The notes under the pieces were generated by a model that saw nothing but the letters and a program-made list of their open reading frames with translations, was not told where the DNA came from and made no database searches. A DNA stretch of 64,000 nt, taken from Kiloniella litopenaei (lineage in GTDB: Bacteria; Pseudomonadota; Alphaproteobacteria; Kiloniellales; Kiloniellaceae). Shown here one piece after another: positions 26,149-34,195 of this stretch. Numbering within the stretch: position 1 is the first letter of the stretch; each line of letters starts with the position of its first letter. Both the position numbers and the translations under genes were made by a program. The stretch covers positions 91,593-155,592 of the forward strand of contig NZ_LANI01000009.1 of NCBI RefSeq assembly GCF_000982415.1. The letters are read 5' to 3'.

Positions 26149-26183
26149 TTTTAAAAATTAAATAAAGCAGTAAAGGATAAATT

Positions 26184-26561
26184 ATGTCGCTCGTAAAATT
26201 GAATGAAACCATCACAATTGCCCTGTCGGTCACAGATCGCCACAAAAGTGCGGACTGGTACCAGAAAATACTGGGGTTTGAAGTTATGTACCACGCCGAT
26301 GAAGCAGGTTGGTCCGAGATTACAACCAAAACGGAAAACGTGACAATCGGCCTGGGCGAACACACAGAACCCGCCCCCGGCAACTGTGTGCCCGTGTTCG
26401 GCATTGCAGATCTGGATAGCGCACGGGCCAAGATGGAAGATGCCGGGGTGCGGTTTGATGGCCCCACAGACGTGGCCGAAGGCATGGTGAAAACCGCAAC
26501 CTTTTATGACCCCGACAACAATGCCCTGATGCTTGCGGAAGATTTAACAGGCGGGGCGTAA
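26184..26561 (+). CDS. VOC-family (glyoxalase/bleomycin-resistance-like) protein
   Basis: A 125-residue single VOC domain: TITIALSVTDRHKSADWYQKILGFEVMYH at the start, then VTIGLGEHTEP and the C-terminal TATFYDPDNNALMLAE. The latter carries a metal-ligand-type Glu (LMLAE). The reaction is unknown; such proteins often detoxify aldehydes or bind drugs. It is divergently paired with the HxlR-like regulator, many of which respond to aldehydes or quinones, so a detoxification role is plausible but inferred. Confidence 0.87.
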   Translation: MSLVKLNETITIALSVTDRHKSADWYQKILGFEVMYHADEAGWSEITTKTENVTIGLGEHTEPAPGNCVPVFGIADLDSARAKMEDAGVRFDGPTDVAEGMVKTATFYDPDNNALMLAEDLTGGA

Positions 26562-26712
26562 TACGGCCTAGCCCTTTTCAGGCTTGATCTTTTTTGGGCC
26601 TAATATTTTCGAGACCTAATCTTTTTTGGAGTTGGGGCCTCTTTCGGTATGTGCCCCTGTTCCAGTGTTTGGCCATTTTGGGGGGACTGATCACGCAACA
26701 ATCATGCAGAAA

Positions 26713-26768
26713 ATAACCGACCCCGAATAGTCACCTGAATAATCGGGTGAATAATCGGGGTCGGTTAT
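26713..26768 (-). terminator. Long hairpin, likely terminator of the PilZ gene
   Basis: A perfect 14-bp inverted repeat, ATAACCGACCCCGA and its complement at 26755-26768, with 28 nt between. On the minus strand the stem is followed by TTTTC. It also lies downstream of the VOC gene on the plus strand. The remainder of 26562-26870 holds only a short GC-rich stem next to the PilZ stop (26852-26866). Confidence 0.6.
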
Positions 26769-26870
26769 ATGTCTGTATATGTCTGCCCAAAAAAACAATT
26801 GGACAAACCAACCGGACAAAAGATTGGGATAAAATCTCTAGAAAGAATATCGGGGAGAACCTCCCCCCCT

Positions 26871-27287
26871 CTAGCGTAATCGCCCGAGAACGATTTTTTC
26901 CAGCGTGTTAAAGTCTCTGTTGCCGATATTCACAAAGCGGGCGCCGAGCTTGCCGTTATCAATGTCGGCGCGACGAATTTCAATATCGATCTTAAAGGGA
27001 TCGGCCTTTTTCAGCAGAATTTCAAGGTTGACGATATCCCCGACTTTCAGACCCAGTGCGTCGATATCCAGCTTTTCGCCGTCTTCGACAATCACGTCCA
27101 TATCGCCGTACTGTTCCAGATCGTCTTCCTCGCCGGAAATACCGACGCCGCCGGGACTGATATCATTAATCGTCACCCGCACGCCCTTGAGGATAGCCTC
27201 TATCCCCCGCAGCTTGGCGGCCAGATTTACCGCGCGGCGATGGTCGCGTCTTCTTTCCTTGTTATAAACCGCTACTACCTTCGCCAT
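26871..27287 (-). CDS. PilZ-domain protein (c-di-GMP binding)
   Basis: A 138-residue protein consisting of one PilZ domain. It has the c-di-GMP motif RRRDHRR (RxxxR) near residue 13 and NDISPGGVGIS (D/NxSxxG) near residue 41, followed by a beta-barrel that contains an acidic insert (EEDDLEQYGDMDVIVEDGE) and ends LGARFVNI. It would act as a cytosolic c-di-GMP receptor, often tied to motility or surface growth; no target gene is adjacent. A single-gene unit with palindromic element C upstream. Confidence 0.85.
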   Translation of the reverse strand: MAKVVAVYNKERRRDHRRAVNLAAKLRGIEAILKGVRVTINDISPGGVGISGEEDDLEQYGDMDVIVEDGEKLDIDALGLKVGDIVNLEILLKKADPFKIDIEIRRADIDNGKLGARFVNIGNRDFNTLEKIVLGRLR

Positions 27288-27308
27288 AAAACCCTAGAAC
27301 CCCTTTTT

Positions 27309-27412
27309 ATAGTTATGCAAGCTAACTCTTCCTTAGCGTTGTTTCATCGTTCGCATAGGTCGCCTACACGTCACTCTTCACGCCTAAAGCAAAAGTCAGC
27401 TTTCATAACTAT
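27309..27412. repeat. Palindromic intergenic element, copy C
   Basis: A 104-bp element with terminal inverted repeat ATAGTTATG / CATAACTAT. The core has GCGTTGTTTCATCGTTC, an inner hairpin TAGG-TCG-CCTA and CTCTTCACGCC. It lies between the divergent PilZ and FemAB-like genes, and its core is nearly identical to copy D. Confidence 0.85.
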
Positions 27413-27513
27413 GGCTGTTAAACTTACATAAGAATAGCACGAATATATCGGGAAATCATTTACAAAGCCATAGATAAAGCATTATGGATAATAGATGATT
27501 CGCCACAAAACAA

Positions 27514-28545
27514 TTGCCCTCGACAGTCACGCACAATTACTTGCCCATGCCTGATAAAGCCCGGATAAACGCCCCTGAGACCTCTGGCACCCCTGGCACC
27601 CCGCAACTGGATATAAAATGGAACGACGTTTCCGTGCGCCAGTGGCGAGAGCTGGTGCGCAAGGCCGGGCAATCAAACCTGTTACAAAGCTGGCCCTATG
27701 CCCAAGCCGTCCTGATGACCGAACGGCTGGTCGGCAAGTTCGCCACCATTTACTGGCAGGGACGTATTGTCGGCATCTGTCAGGTGTTGGAACAAAAGCT
27801 GTTGGGCGTGTTTCACAAGGTACGGCTCTATCGCGGGCCGCTGTGGCTGGAACCCGACATCCCGCAAGAGGTGCACGAGTTTTTCTGGGCGGAAATACAA
27901 AAACGCTATCCCGCGCGTCCCTGGCGCTTTCGATACTTCCTGCCGGAAATGCCGGATACGGAAGCCAACCGCGCCTTGCTGGCGAAGTTTGGTCTGAACC
28001 GTATTCAGACCGACGGCTATTCGTCAATCTGGCTCGACCTGACACAGCCCGAAGAAACCTTGCGCGCGAACCTGAAACAGAACTGGCGCAATACCCTGAA
28101 CCAGTCAGAGAAAAAAGGGCTGGCACTGGAACTGGACACAGAGGGCAAGCACCTGAACTGGCTGCTCAAACTCAGCGAGATGGACAAAATCCTCAAGGAA
28201 TTCAAAGGGCCAAGCCCCGCACTGGTCGCGCACCTGAAACGCTTTACAAAGGACCGGGGCGATTTCCTCTTGATGCGCGCGTTGCTTGATGGCGAAGCGG
28301 TGGGCGCCATTCTGCTGTTCCTGCACGAAGGCAGTGCAACCTATCTGGTGGGTTGGAACTCACAGGAAGGGCGCGACGCCCGCGCGCACAATTACCTCTT
28401 GTGGCGTGGCCTGCTGGAGCTGAAAGAGCGCGATATCAACTGGCTCGACCTCGGCGGGATCAACCCCGATGATGCCAAGGGCGTGACCTTCTTCAAAAAA
28501 GGCCTCGGCGGCACCCCCTTCACCCTCATCGGCAGCTACAACTAG
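27514..28545 (+). CDS. FemAB/GNAT-like acyl- or aminoacyl-transferase
   Basis: The frame starts at TTG 27514; ATG 27547 (MPDKARINAP) is an alternative and neither has a clear ribosome-binding site. The protein of about 340 residues has tandem GNAT-like folds as in FemA/FemB and lipid II aminoacyltransferases: SWPYAQAVLMTERLVGKFATIYWQGR, WLDLTQPEETLRANLKQNWRNTLNQSEKKG, and near the C-terminus NYLLWRGLLELKERDINWLDLGGINPD followed by VTFFKKGLGG. In Gram-negatives such proteins are poorly characterised; some modify cell-wall or membrane precursors. It is a single-gene unit flanked by palindromic elements C and D. Confidence 0.8.
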   Translation: MPSTVTHNYLPMPDKARINAPETSGTPGTPQLDIKWNDVSVRQWRELVRKAGQSNLLQSWPYAQAVLMTERLVGKFATIYWQGRIVGICQVLEQKLLGVFHKVRLYRGPLWLEPDIPQEVHEFFWAEIQKRYPARPWRFRYFLPEMPDTEANRALLAKFGLNRIQTDGYSSIWLDLTQPEETLRANLKQNWRNTLNQSEKKGLALELDTEGKHLNWLLKLSEMDKILKEFKGPSPALVAHLKRFTKDRGDFLLMRALLDGEAVGAILLFLHEGSATYLVGWNSQEGRDARAHNYLLWRGLLELKERDINWLDLGGINPDDAKGVTFFKKGLGGTPFTLIGSYN

Positions 28546-28587
28546 GTGGCTATAGCCACTTCTAACTATAACTGCTTTACTCTTTTA

Positions 28588-28703
28588 ATAGCTGTTTTAC
28601 TTAATCCTAATTCAAGGCGTAAAGAGAGACGTGTAGGCGACCTATGCGAACGATGAAACAACGCATGAGATTTTAGGGAAGAAGGGGTGAGTAAATCAGC
28701 TAT
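28588..28703. repeat. Palindromic intergenic element, copy D (reverse orientation)
   Basis: A 116-bp element with imperfect arms (ATAGCTGTTTTACT / AGTAAATCAGCTAT). On the minus strand the core reads GCGTTGTTTCATCGTTC, hairpin TAGG-TCG-CCTA, then CTCTTTACGCCTTGAA. It lies between convergent genes, and its right arm contains the stop codon of the YeeE-type gene. Confidence 0.8.
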
Positions 28704-29856
28704 AGGCCTTGCGAACTCTGACGCCGATCATATTCCCGGCCAATGCTGCGAAGAGCCAGACCCAGCCGTGCACACTGCCCGATGCGACGCCGCTGAAAAA
28801 GGCACCGATGTTACAGCCATAGGCTAAACGCGCGCCATAGCCCAACATCAGGCCACCGATCAGGGCCGTGACGATGCCTTTGACCGTGACGTTCTGTGAC
28901 TTGCCAAACTTTCCGGCGAGGACCGCCGCGCTCATGGCACCGGCGACAATCCCGATGTTGGTGGCAGAGGCATCGCTTTTGAACAGCGACTGATCCAGCG
29001 CCGCCATGCGCCCGGACCAATAGGGAATGTCGGACAGATCCGCGCCAAGGAAAGACACCAGCTTGCCGCCCCACAGCGTAATGCCCGACGTAATCCCCCA
29101 CGGATGCCCCAACAGCGCCAGCATGGCAAAGTTGAGCAAGGCCAGCGCCACAGCCCCGAGCACCAGCGGCCATGGTCCTTGGGTGATGCGATGGAACAAG
29201 GGAGCCTTAGGCGTGCTCTCTCCTTCTTCTAACAGAAAGTTTCTGTTTTCGACCTTACAGACAAAGAGATAGAGCAAGGCAAAGACAATCAGATGCAGGA
29301 TCAAAGCCTGTTCCCATCCCCAGAGGTTCACCATGGAAACGGCTTTCCACTTTGGCAATGCGTGCCAGAACGGCAGGTGCACCGTTGCAATGACCGACCC
29401 CAGCATAAAGGTGATCAGGGTCACCACCATGCGAATACTGCCACCGCCAACGGTAAAGAGCGTGCCACTGGCACAGCCCCCCGCGATTTGCATGCCGATG
29501 CCAAAGACAAAAGCCCCGACCACAACACCCGTTCCGGCTGGCGCCACAAAGCCCGACGCCCTGTGGCCCAGTATCGTACCGCTATCAAGCACCGGGAAGA
29601 ACAGCGTGACCACAACCGCCAGCATGACAATCTGTGCCTTGAGCCCTGCGCCCCAGCCCTCGGTCAGAAAACGTCTCCAGGCCGAGGTAAAACCAAATGC
29701 CGCGTGATAGAGGCTAATGCCAAGGGCAATACCCAGCCCCGTCGCGATTGCCGATCGTTGCCCCATATAAAAATACAGCACAACAAGCGCCAGCAACGAC
29801 ATTGCCAGTGGCAAATACTTATGTGGGGAAAAAACATGGCTTGTTTGCGCTTGCAT
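28696..29856 (-). CDS. YeeE/YedE-family thiosulfate transporter (TsuA-like)
   Basis: Start set at ATG 29856 (MQAQTSHVFSPH); an upstream ATG at 29925 adds 23 polar residues. The 386-residue protein has about ten membrane helices. Its two halves each carry the family cysteine motif: GMQIAGGCASGTLFTVGGG in the first and GARLAYGCNIGAFFSG in the second. In TsuA these cysteines pass thiosulfate across the membrane. No TusA/YeeD-type sulfur-carrier gene is adjacent, so sulfur handling after uptake must be encoded elsewhere. The gene is GC-rich and its stop codon lies inside palindromic element D. Confidence 0.88.
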   Translation of the reverse strand: MQAQTSHVFSPHKYLPLAMSLLALVVLYFYMGQRSAIATGLGIALGISLYHAAFGFTSAWRRFLTEGWGAGLKAQIVMLAVVVTLFFPVLDSGTILGHRASGFVAPAGTGVVVGAFVFGIGMQIAGGCASGTLFTVGGGSIRMVVTLITFMLGSVIATVHLPFWHALPKWKAVSMVNLWGWEQALILHLIVFALLYLFVCKVENRNFLLEEGESTPKAPLFHRITQGPWPLVLGAVALALLNFAMLALLGHPWGITSGITLWGGKLVSFLGADLSDIPYWSGRMAALDQSLFKSDASATNIGIVAGAMSAAVLAGKFGKSQNVTVKGIVTALIGGLMLGYGARLAYGCNIGAFFSGVASGSVHGWVWLFAALAGNMIGVRVRKAYS

Positions 29857-30179
29857 TAAATGGGTCCGCTTGATGGGGTTCGGGTAAGCATATTGGTTTA
29901 CGGATTTTGAGCTTATCATACCCATCCAATAACTCTTTTTCTTTCACAATTTTGTCAGAAGGCTGTGTCCGGCCTGTGAACTGCATTCCAGCGCAGAGAC
30001 AAAAAGCAGAGCTATTCTGCTGCTTTGGGGCAGAACGTGCCTTATCACGGTGATCACAACCACCTGAAACACTAGGTTTTGACATCTTTTGTGCACTGGA
30101 AATCCCCCCCCAATGCATGCCATATGGGATTCAGGAATTAAAAAAACCGCCGTATAAAAAATTGCTATGGAGGCACCCC

Positions 30180-31583
30180 GTGTTGTTTGATTGTCGTGGA
30201 CACGCAGTAACAGCTTTGAATCAAAACGCCGTTGATCACTTTGACAATACAGTCTCCCTCTTTCTCGCCCATTCAAAGAAAACACCCGAAGCTCTTGGCC
30301 TGACCCTTGCCGCCGATCCGCAAATGCTTCTGGCGCTGATCGCCAAGGGCTTTTTCTACAAGATGCTGGCCAAGGTCGAAACCGACCCCGTTGCCCTGGA
30401 AGCCCTGTTCAAAGCAAAGCTGTCGGTCAGAGAACGCGGCGCCAACCACCGCGAAAGCGAGTTGCTCACCGCCTTGGAAGAATGGTGTTACGGCAATCTG
30501 GATAAAGCCATCGCCCGGCTGGATGCACTATTGGATGACTATCCGCTTGATGCCCTGAGCGTCAAGATCACCCACGCCTGTCAGTTTATTCGCGGTCGGA
30601 ACCACGGCATGCGGGCCTCGACCACAAAAATCATGAGTGCCTGGAACGAAGGTGTGCGTGATTACGGCTTTATTCTTGGCTGTCACAGCTTTGGGCTGGA
30701 AGAAACCGGGGCCTATGCCGAAGCGGAAAAAACCGGAAAGCGCGGCGTAGAAATCGCCCCGAACGATGCGTGGGGCACCCATGCCGTCGGTCACGTACTG
30801 GAAATGTCAAACCGCCCGTCCGAAGGCATCAACTGGCTGAGCCAATACCAGAACGAGTGGGAAAACTGTAACAACTTCTCGTACCATATGCATTGGCACA
30901 AGGCGCTGTTCCATCTGGAATTGGGCCAAAAGGACGAAGTTCTGCGCCTGTACGATTCCTATATCCGCAAGGATCACACCGACGATTTCCGCGATATCAG
31001 CAACGGCGTGTCCCTGCTCTACCGTCTGGAGCTGGAAGGCGTCAACGTCGGCAATCGCTGGGAAGAAATGGCCAAGCTGTCTGCCAACCACGTCAATGAC
31101 CACAGTCTGGCCTTTGCCGATGCGCACTATCTGCTGGCCATCCTGAGCAGCGGTAACACCAAAGCCGCCGACGCCTTTATTGAAACCATGCACGAAAAAG
31201 CAGAGGGCGAAGGCACGGCGCAGGAAATCTTCCGCAACTATGGCATGCCACTGGCAAAAGCGATCCACGCCTGCAAAACCGGAAATGACGCACAGTGTGT
31301 TGATCATCTGTTGCCCGTCTTTGACGATCTGCAACAGATCGGCGGCAGCCACGCCCAGCGCGATGTCTTTCACAGGCTTCTGATCGATGCCTCTATCCGC
31401 GCACAGCGCTATAGCACAGCCAAAGACCTTCTTGACGCCCGCCTGCAACAACGCCCGGAAAACCCCTGGGCCTTAAAGAGACTGGCCAAAATCCCGGAAA
31501 TATTGGAAACAGTAGAAACAGATGAAGCGCCAACACAAACGGTGAATAGACAACAGAATATTGAACTGGTTTCCTTAACTTGA
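30180..31583 (+). CDS. TTC38-like tetratricopeptide-repeat protein (copy 1)
   Basis: Start chosen at GTG 30180, because GGAGG (30169-30173) lies 6 bp upstream and the resulting 467 residues match the 463-residue paralogue at 56304-57695. An ATG at 30117 lacks such a site. The protein is helical TPR throughout, with family landmarks LGCHSFGLEETGAYAEAE, DAWGTHAVGHVLEM, SYHMHWHKALFHLELGQ and IGGSHAQRDVFHRLL. The TTC38 group is widespread with unknown function; the conserved His residues are unusual for a plain scaffold. The stop codon directly abuts that of the convergent oxidoreductase gene. Confidence 0.87.
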   Translation: MLFDCRGHAVTALNQNAVDHFDNTVSLFLAHSKKTPEALGLTLAADPQMLLALIAKGFFYKMLAKVETDPVALEALFKAKLSVRERGANHRESELLTALEEWCYGNLDKAIARLDALLDDYPLDALSVKITHACQFIRGRNHGMRASTTKIMSAWNEGVRDYGFILGCHSFGLEETGAYAEAEKTGKRGVEIAPNDAWGTHAVGHVLEMSNRPSEGINWLSQYQNEWENCNNFSYHMHWHKALFHLELGQKDEVLRLYDSYIRKDHTDDFRDISNGVSLLYRLELEGVNVGNRWEEMAKLSANHVNDHSLAFADAHYLLAILSSGNTKAADAFIETMHEKAEGEGTAQEIFRNYGMPLAKAIHACKTGNDAQCVDHLLPVFDDLQQIGGSHAQRDVFHRLLIDASIRAQRYSTAKDLLDARLQQRPENPWALKRLAKIPEILETVETDEAPTQTVNRQQNIELVSLT

Positions 31584-32915
31584 TCAGGCAGACATGCTCA
31601 GTTCAATCGGCGATCCATCGTGAAACCGATTAAGTCTAAAACGGCTTAGATCATATTCCATGGATCGCCCACATATCAGATCAGCAACAACCTTGCCCAT
31701 TCCCGGGCCAATACCAAAGCCATGACCACTCAAGCCTGAAACCATATAAAAACCATCTATGTGATCAGCTTGCGAAACAATTGGCAAAACATCTGGCGTG
31801 GTCTCGATCATGCCCGCCCAACTCTCTACAAAAGCGGCATTTGCCAATTCAGGCACATGGGACTTTAGAGCTTCGCGCATTTGTTTAAGAATGTTTTCAT
31901 CTGGTTTGGGGTTCAGAACTCTATTTTGTTCAAACGGCGATACCTTAGTCGGATTAGTTTTAACCCGATGACCAATCTCATTAAAAAAAGATCGGTCAAA
32001 CCGTAAAGAAACATCCCGATAGGATTTTTTCATCAATGGTAAAAACTTGGGCAAATACCTAAAACTATCGGGTGTAATTGAATGCGATGTTTGATCCGCA
32101 AGGGCAATGCTGTATCCCCCATCTGTTCTTTTTCGAAAAGCAATATTTTCTGATACTGCATTTCCTTCGAAAAAACCTGTGACAGGTTCCGTCCGCGCAA
32201 CGGTGCCCTTAACTTTCAACTGAGGAAGGGATATATCATGGATGCCTGCAAAAAGAGAAGACCATGCGCCTGCTGCAGACACAACCTGTGTAGCATCTAC
32301 GCGCCCCAATTCTGTATAGACACCGGATAATTTACCCACCATCACATCCAAGGAACGAACGGCACAGTTTTCAATAATTTTCACACCCAGAACTTGTGCT
32401 GCAGAGGCGAGCCGTGGAACAGCAATCAAAGGTTCTGCCCGACCGTCAGAGGCGGTATAAATCGCACTCTTCCAATACTTGTTTTCCTGACCTAACAGGG
32501 ATTGTACTTCCCGCGTACCTAACAGCTTCGTATCCAGATTGTGCTGGCGGGCGATATCAAGCCAATCCTCGTTTTCTTGCTCCATCGCATCAGTTTCAGC
32601 AAGATAAAGACAACCACATTGTCGAAAGCCAAGGTCTTCGCCAATTTCTTCTGCCAGTCCCTGCCATATACGCAGGCTTTCTTTCATAATGGGTAATTCA
32701 GAGCTATGGCGCCCTTGTTGGCGCACCCACCCCCAGTTACGACTGGATTGCTCGCCTGCAACCCGCCCCTTTTCGCAAATCAGAACTTTCTTTCCCTGCT
32801 TCGCCAGGAAATAAGCAATAGAAACACCAATAATGCCTGCGCCAATAACGACGACATCAACACGTTTTGGTAATTGATCGTTAAAAGTGGTCGGAGAGTT
32901 TTCATTTAAAATCAT
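31584..32915 (-). CDS. FAD-dependent oxidoreductase (DadA/DAO family)
   Basis: Start set at ATG 32915 (MILNENSPTT); a TTG at 32939 is an alternative. The 443-residue protein has an N-terminal dinucleotide-binding motif DVVVIGAGIIGVSIAYFLA with the following Glu (ICEKG) and SSRNWGWVRQQGR, typical of the glycine/D-amino-acid oxidase-like group. The C-terminal FAD contact is GFYMVSGLSGHGFGIGPGMG. It would oxidise an amine or D-amino acid; substrate unknown. Its stop directly abuts that of the TPR gene, and it stands alone on its strand. Confidence 0.87.
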   Translation of the reverse strand: MILNENSPTTFNDQLPKRVDVVVIGAGIIGVSIAYFLAKQGKKVLICEKGRVAGEQSSRNWGWVRQQGRHSSELPIMKESLRIWQGLAEEIGEDLGFRQCGCLYLAETDAMEQENEDWLDIARQHNLDTKLLGTREVQSLLGQENKYWKSAIYTASDGRAEPLIAVPRLASAAQVLGVKIIENCAVRSLDVMVGKLSGVYTELGRVDATQVVSAAGAWSSLFAGIHDISLPQLKVKGTVARTEPVTGFFEGNAVSENIAFRKRTDGGYSIALADQTSHSITPDSFRYLPKFLPLMKKSYRDVSLRFDRSFFNEIGHRVKTNPTKVSPFEQNRVLNPKPDENILKQMREALKSHVPELANAAFVESWAGMIETTPDVLPIVSQADHIDGFYMVSGLSGHGFGIGPGMGKVVADLICGRSMEYDLSRFRLNRFHDGSPIELSMSA

Positions 32916-33133
32916 TGGAATAAGCGCACCCGTTAACAAAACCCAATGAATCTATAAACTTAAACCCGAACCAAGAACAGCAAAAATCGTTTAACTGCCC
33001 AACAGGAATAGTTAGTGATTTTGTATGCTTGGTATTATGGAAAAAGGGAAATAATCGTCCAGCACGTAACAGTATAAAGCGGTGGGTAAAACCATTAGCT
33101 TCACTTTCCCTTAAAATCAGACACTCTTTCCCC

Positions 33134-34150
33134 TTAAGAACACAAGATAGAGTTTCTGGATACTTTTACTGCCGGGATGATACTATTGTTTTCTGAGTTC
33201 CGCGCCTTGATATCATCACGATTTGCCCCATCAATCTTTGGGGACTTTTCTGATTTTTCGGCCTTAAACTTGCTATCTATAAAAACCAGAGCCTGTTCAA
33301 TCTCGTTCCGCCACAGTTTCCATGTGTGATTGCCATTGGTAATGCGCAGTTCTGACGAAAGTTTTCTGCTTTTCAGTTCCCGATAGAGCGCAAAGGTACC
33401 TTCATAGAGACCAAACCAGTCATCATCCCCGACCGTCAGGTACGTATGGGGAAAGCTTTTGGACTTAGCTTTTTCCAACGTGGTAAAAACATTCTCACGG
33501 TTAAAGACTTCAACTGAAAAAGGCTCGCCAAAGGCCCCGGCAAAAAGCTTTATCTGCACAGGCTTAAAATGGTCTGCACTTTCAACATTGGGAAAAACTG
33601 CCGGGCTTAAACCAGCAGTAGCGATGTATTGTTCCGGGGCTGCAAAGGCAAACTTCAATGCCCCGTAGCCCCCCATGGACAAGCCCGCAATCGCACGTGT
33701 TTTCCTTGACGCTTTATTGGCCAAAAGATCTTCCATAACGACAGGCAGCTCTTGCCCAAGCCCGGCTTGAAAAGCACCATGCTTTTCTGAATTGAGATAC
33801 CAGGATTTTCCCGCAGCGGGCATGACAACAACAAGAGGATCAATCACCTCATCATCAATCAAGCGATCCAACGTCTTGGCAACCTGTCCCGCTTTTAGCC
33901 AGTCTTTGTGCGACCCACCATATCCATGTAACAGATAAAGAACGGGATATAACCTGTTATCAACACAATATTTTTCGGGCAGATAAACCGAATAATCCAA
34001 CGGGGCGCTGAAGCTGGGCAGGGTGACTTTCTGATCCGAAAGAACGGTGCCTTCGGCAAAGGCCGTAAAGGACAGTAAAAGCCCTAAACACGTCGAACCA
34101 ATAGATAAAAAGAACACCTTAAGTATCTTCGACAAGCGGTCCCCGTTCAC
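33134..34150 (-). CDS. Secreted esterase (esterase D / PF00756-like)
   Basis: A GTG start supported by AGGGAG about 8 bp upstream. The 338-residue protein has a signal peptide (ILKVFFLSIGSTCLGLLLSFTAFA, cut near residue 32). The alpha/beta-hydrolase fold shows VLYLLHGYGGSHKDWL (oxyanion region), the nucleophile elbow GLSMGGYGALKFAF, and a late His in GNHTWKLW. The group contains S-formylglutathione-hydrolase-like and carbohydrate esterases; being periplasmic it may remove acyl groups from glycans. It follows opgC by 45 bp on the same strand, so a role with the glucan genes is likely but inferred. Confidence 0.83.
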   Translation of the reverse strand: MNGDRLSKILKVFFLSIGSTCLGLLLSFTAFAEGTVLSDQKVTLPSFSAPLDYSVYLPEKYCVDNRLYPVLYLLHGYGGSHKDWLKAGQVAKTLDRLIDDEVIDPLVVVMPAAGKSWYLNSEKHGAFQAGLGQELPVVMEDLLANKASRKTRAIAGLSMGGYGALKFAFAAPEQYIATAGLSPAVFPNVESADHFKPVQIKLFAGAFGEPFSVEVFNRENVFTTLEKAKSKSFPHTYLTVGDDDWFGLYEGTFALYRELKSRKLSSELRITNGNHTWKLWRNEIEQALVFIDSKFKAEKSEKSPKIDGANRDDIKARNSENNSIIPAVKVSRNSILCS

Positions 34151-34195
34151 AAAATACTCCCTAACTTTTCTTCCCTTTTGGATTACCCCACGGAA

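Noticed and set aside
29293..29859. 188-residue plus-strand frame inside the YeeE-type gene
   Set aside because: The product is rich in His, Arg and Pro with no domain pattern, while the opposite strand encodes a clear membrane transporter.
30117..30179. Upstream ATG for the first TPR gene
   Set aside because: No Shine-Dalgarno sequence, whereas GTG 30180 has GGAGG at ideal spacing and gives a length matching the paralogue.
30807..31451. 214-residue antisense frame within the TPR gene
   Set aside because: Fully inside a well-supported gene, with no ribosome-binding site or recognisable domain.
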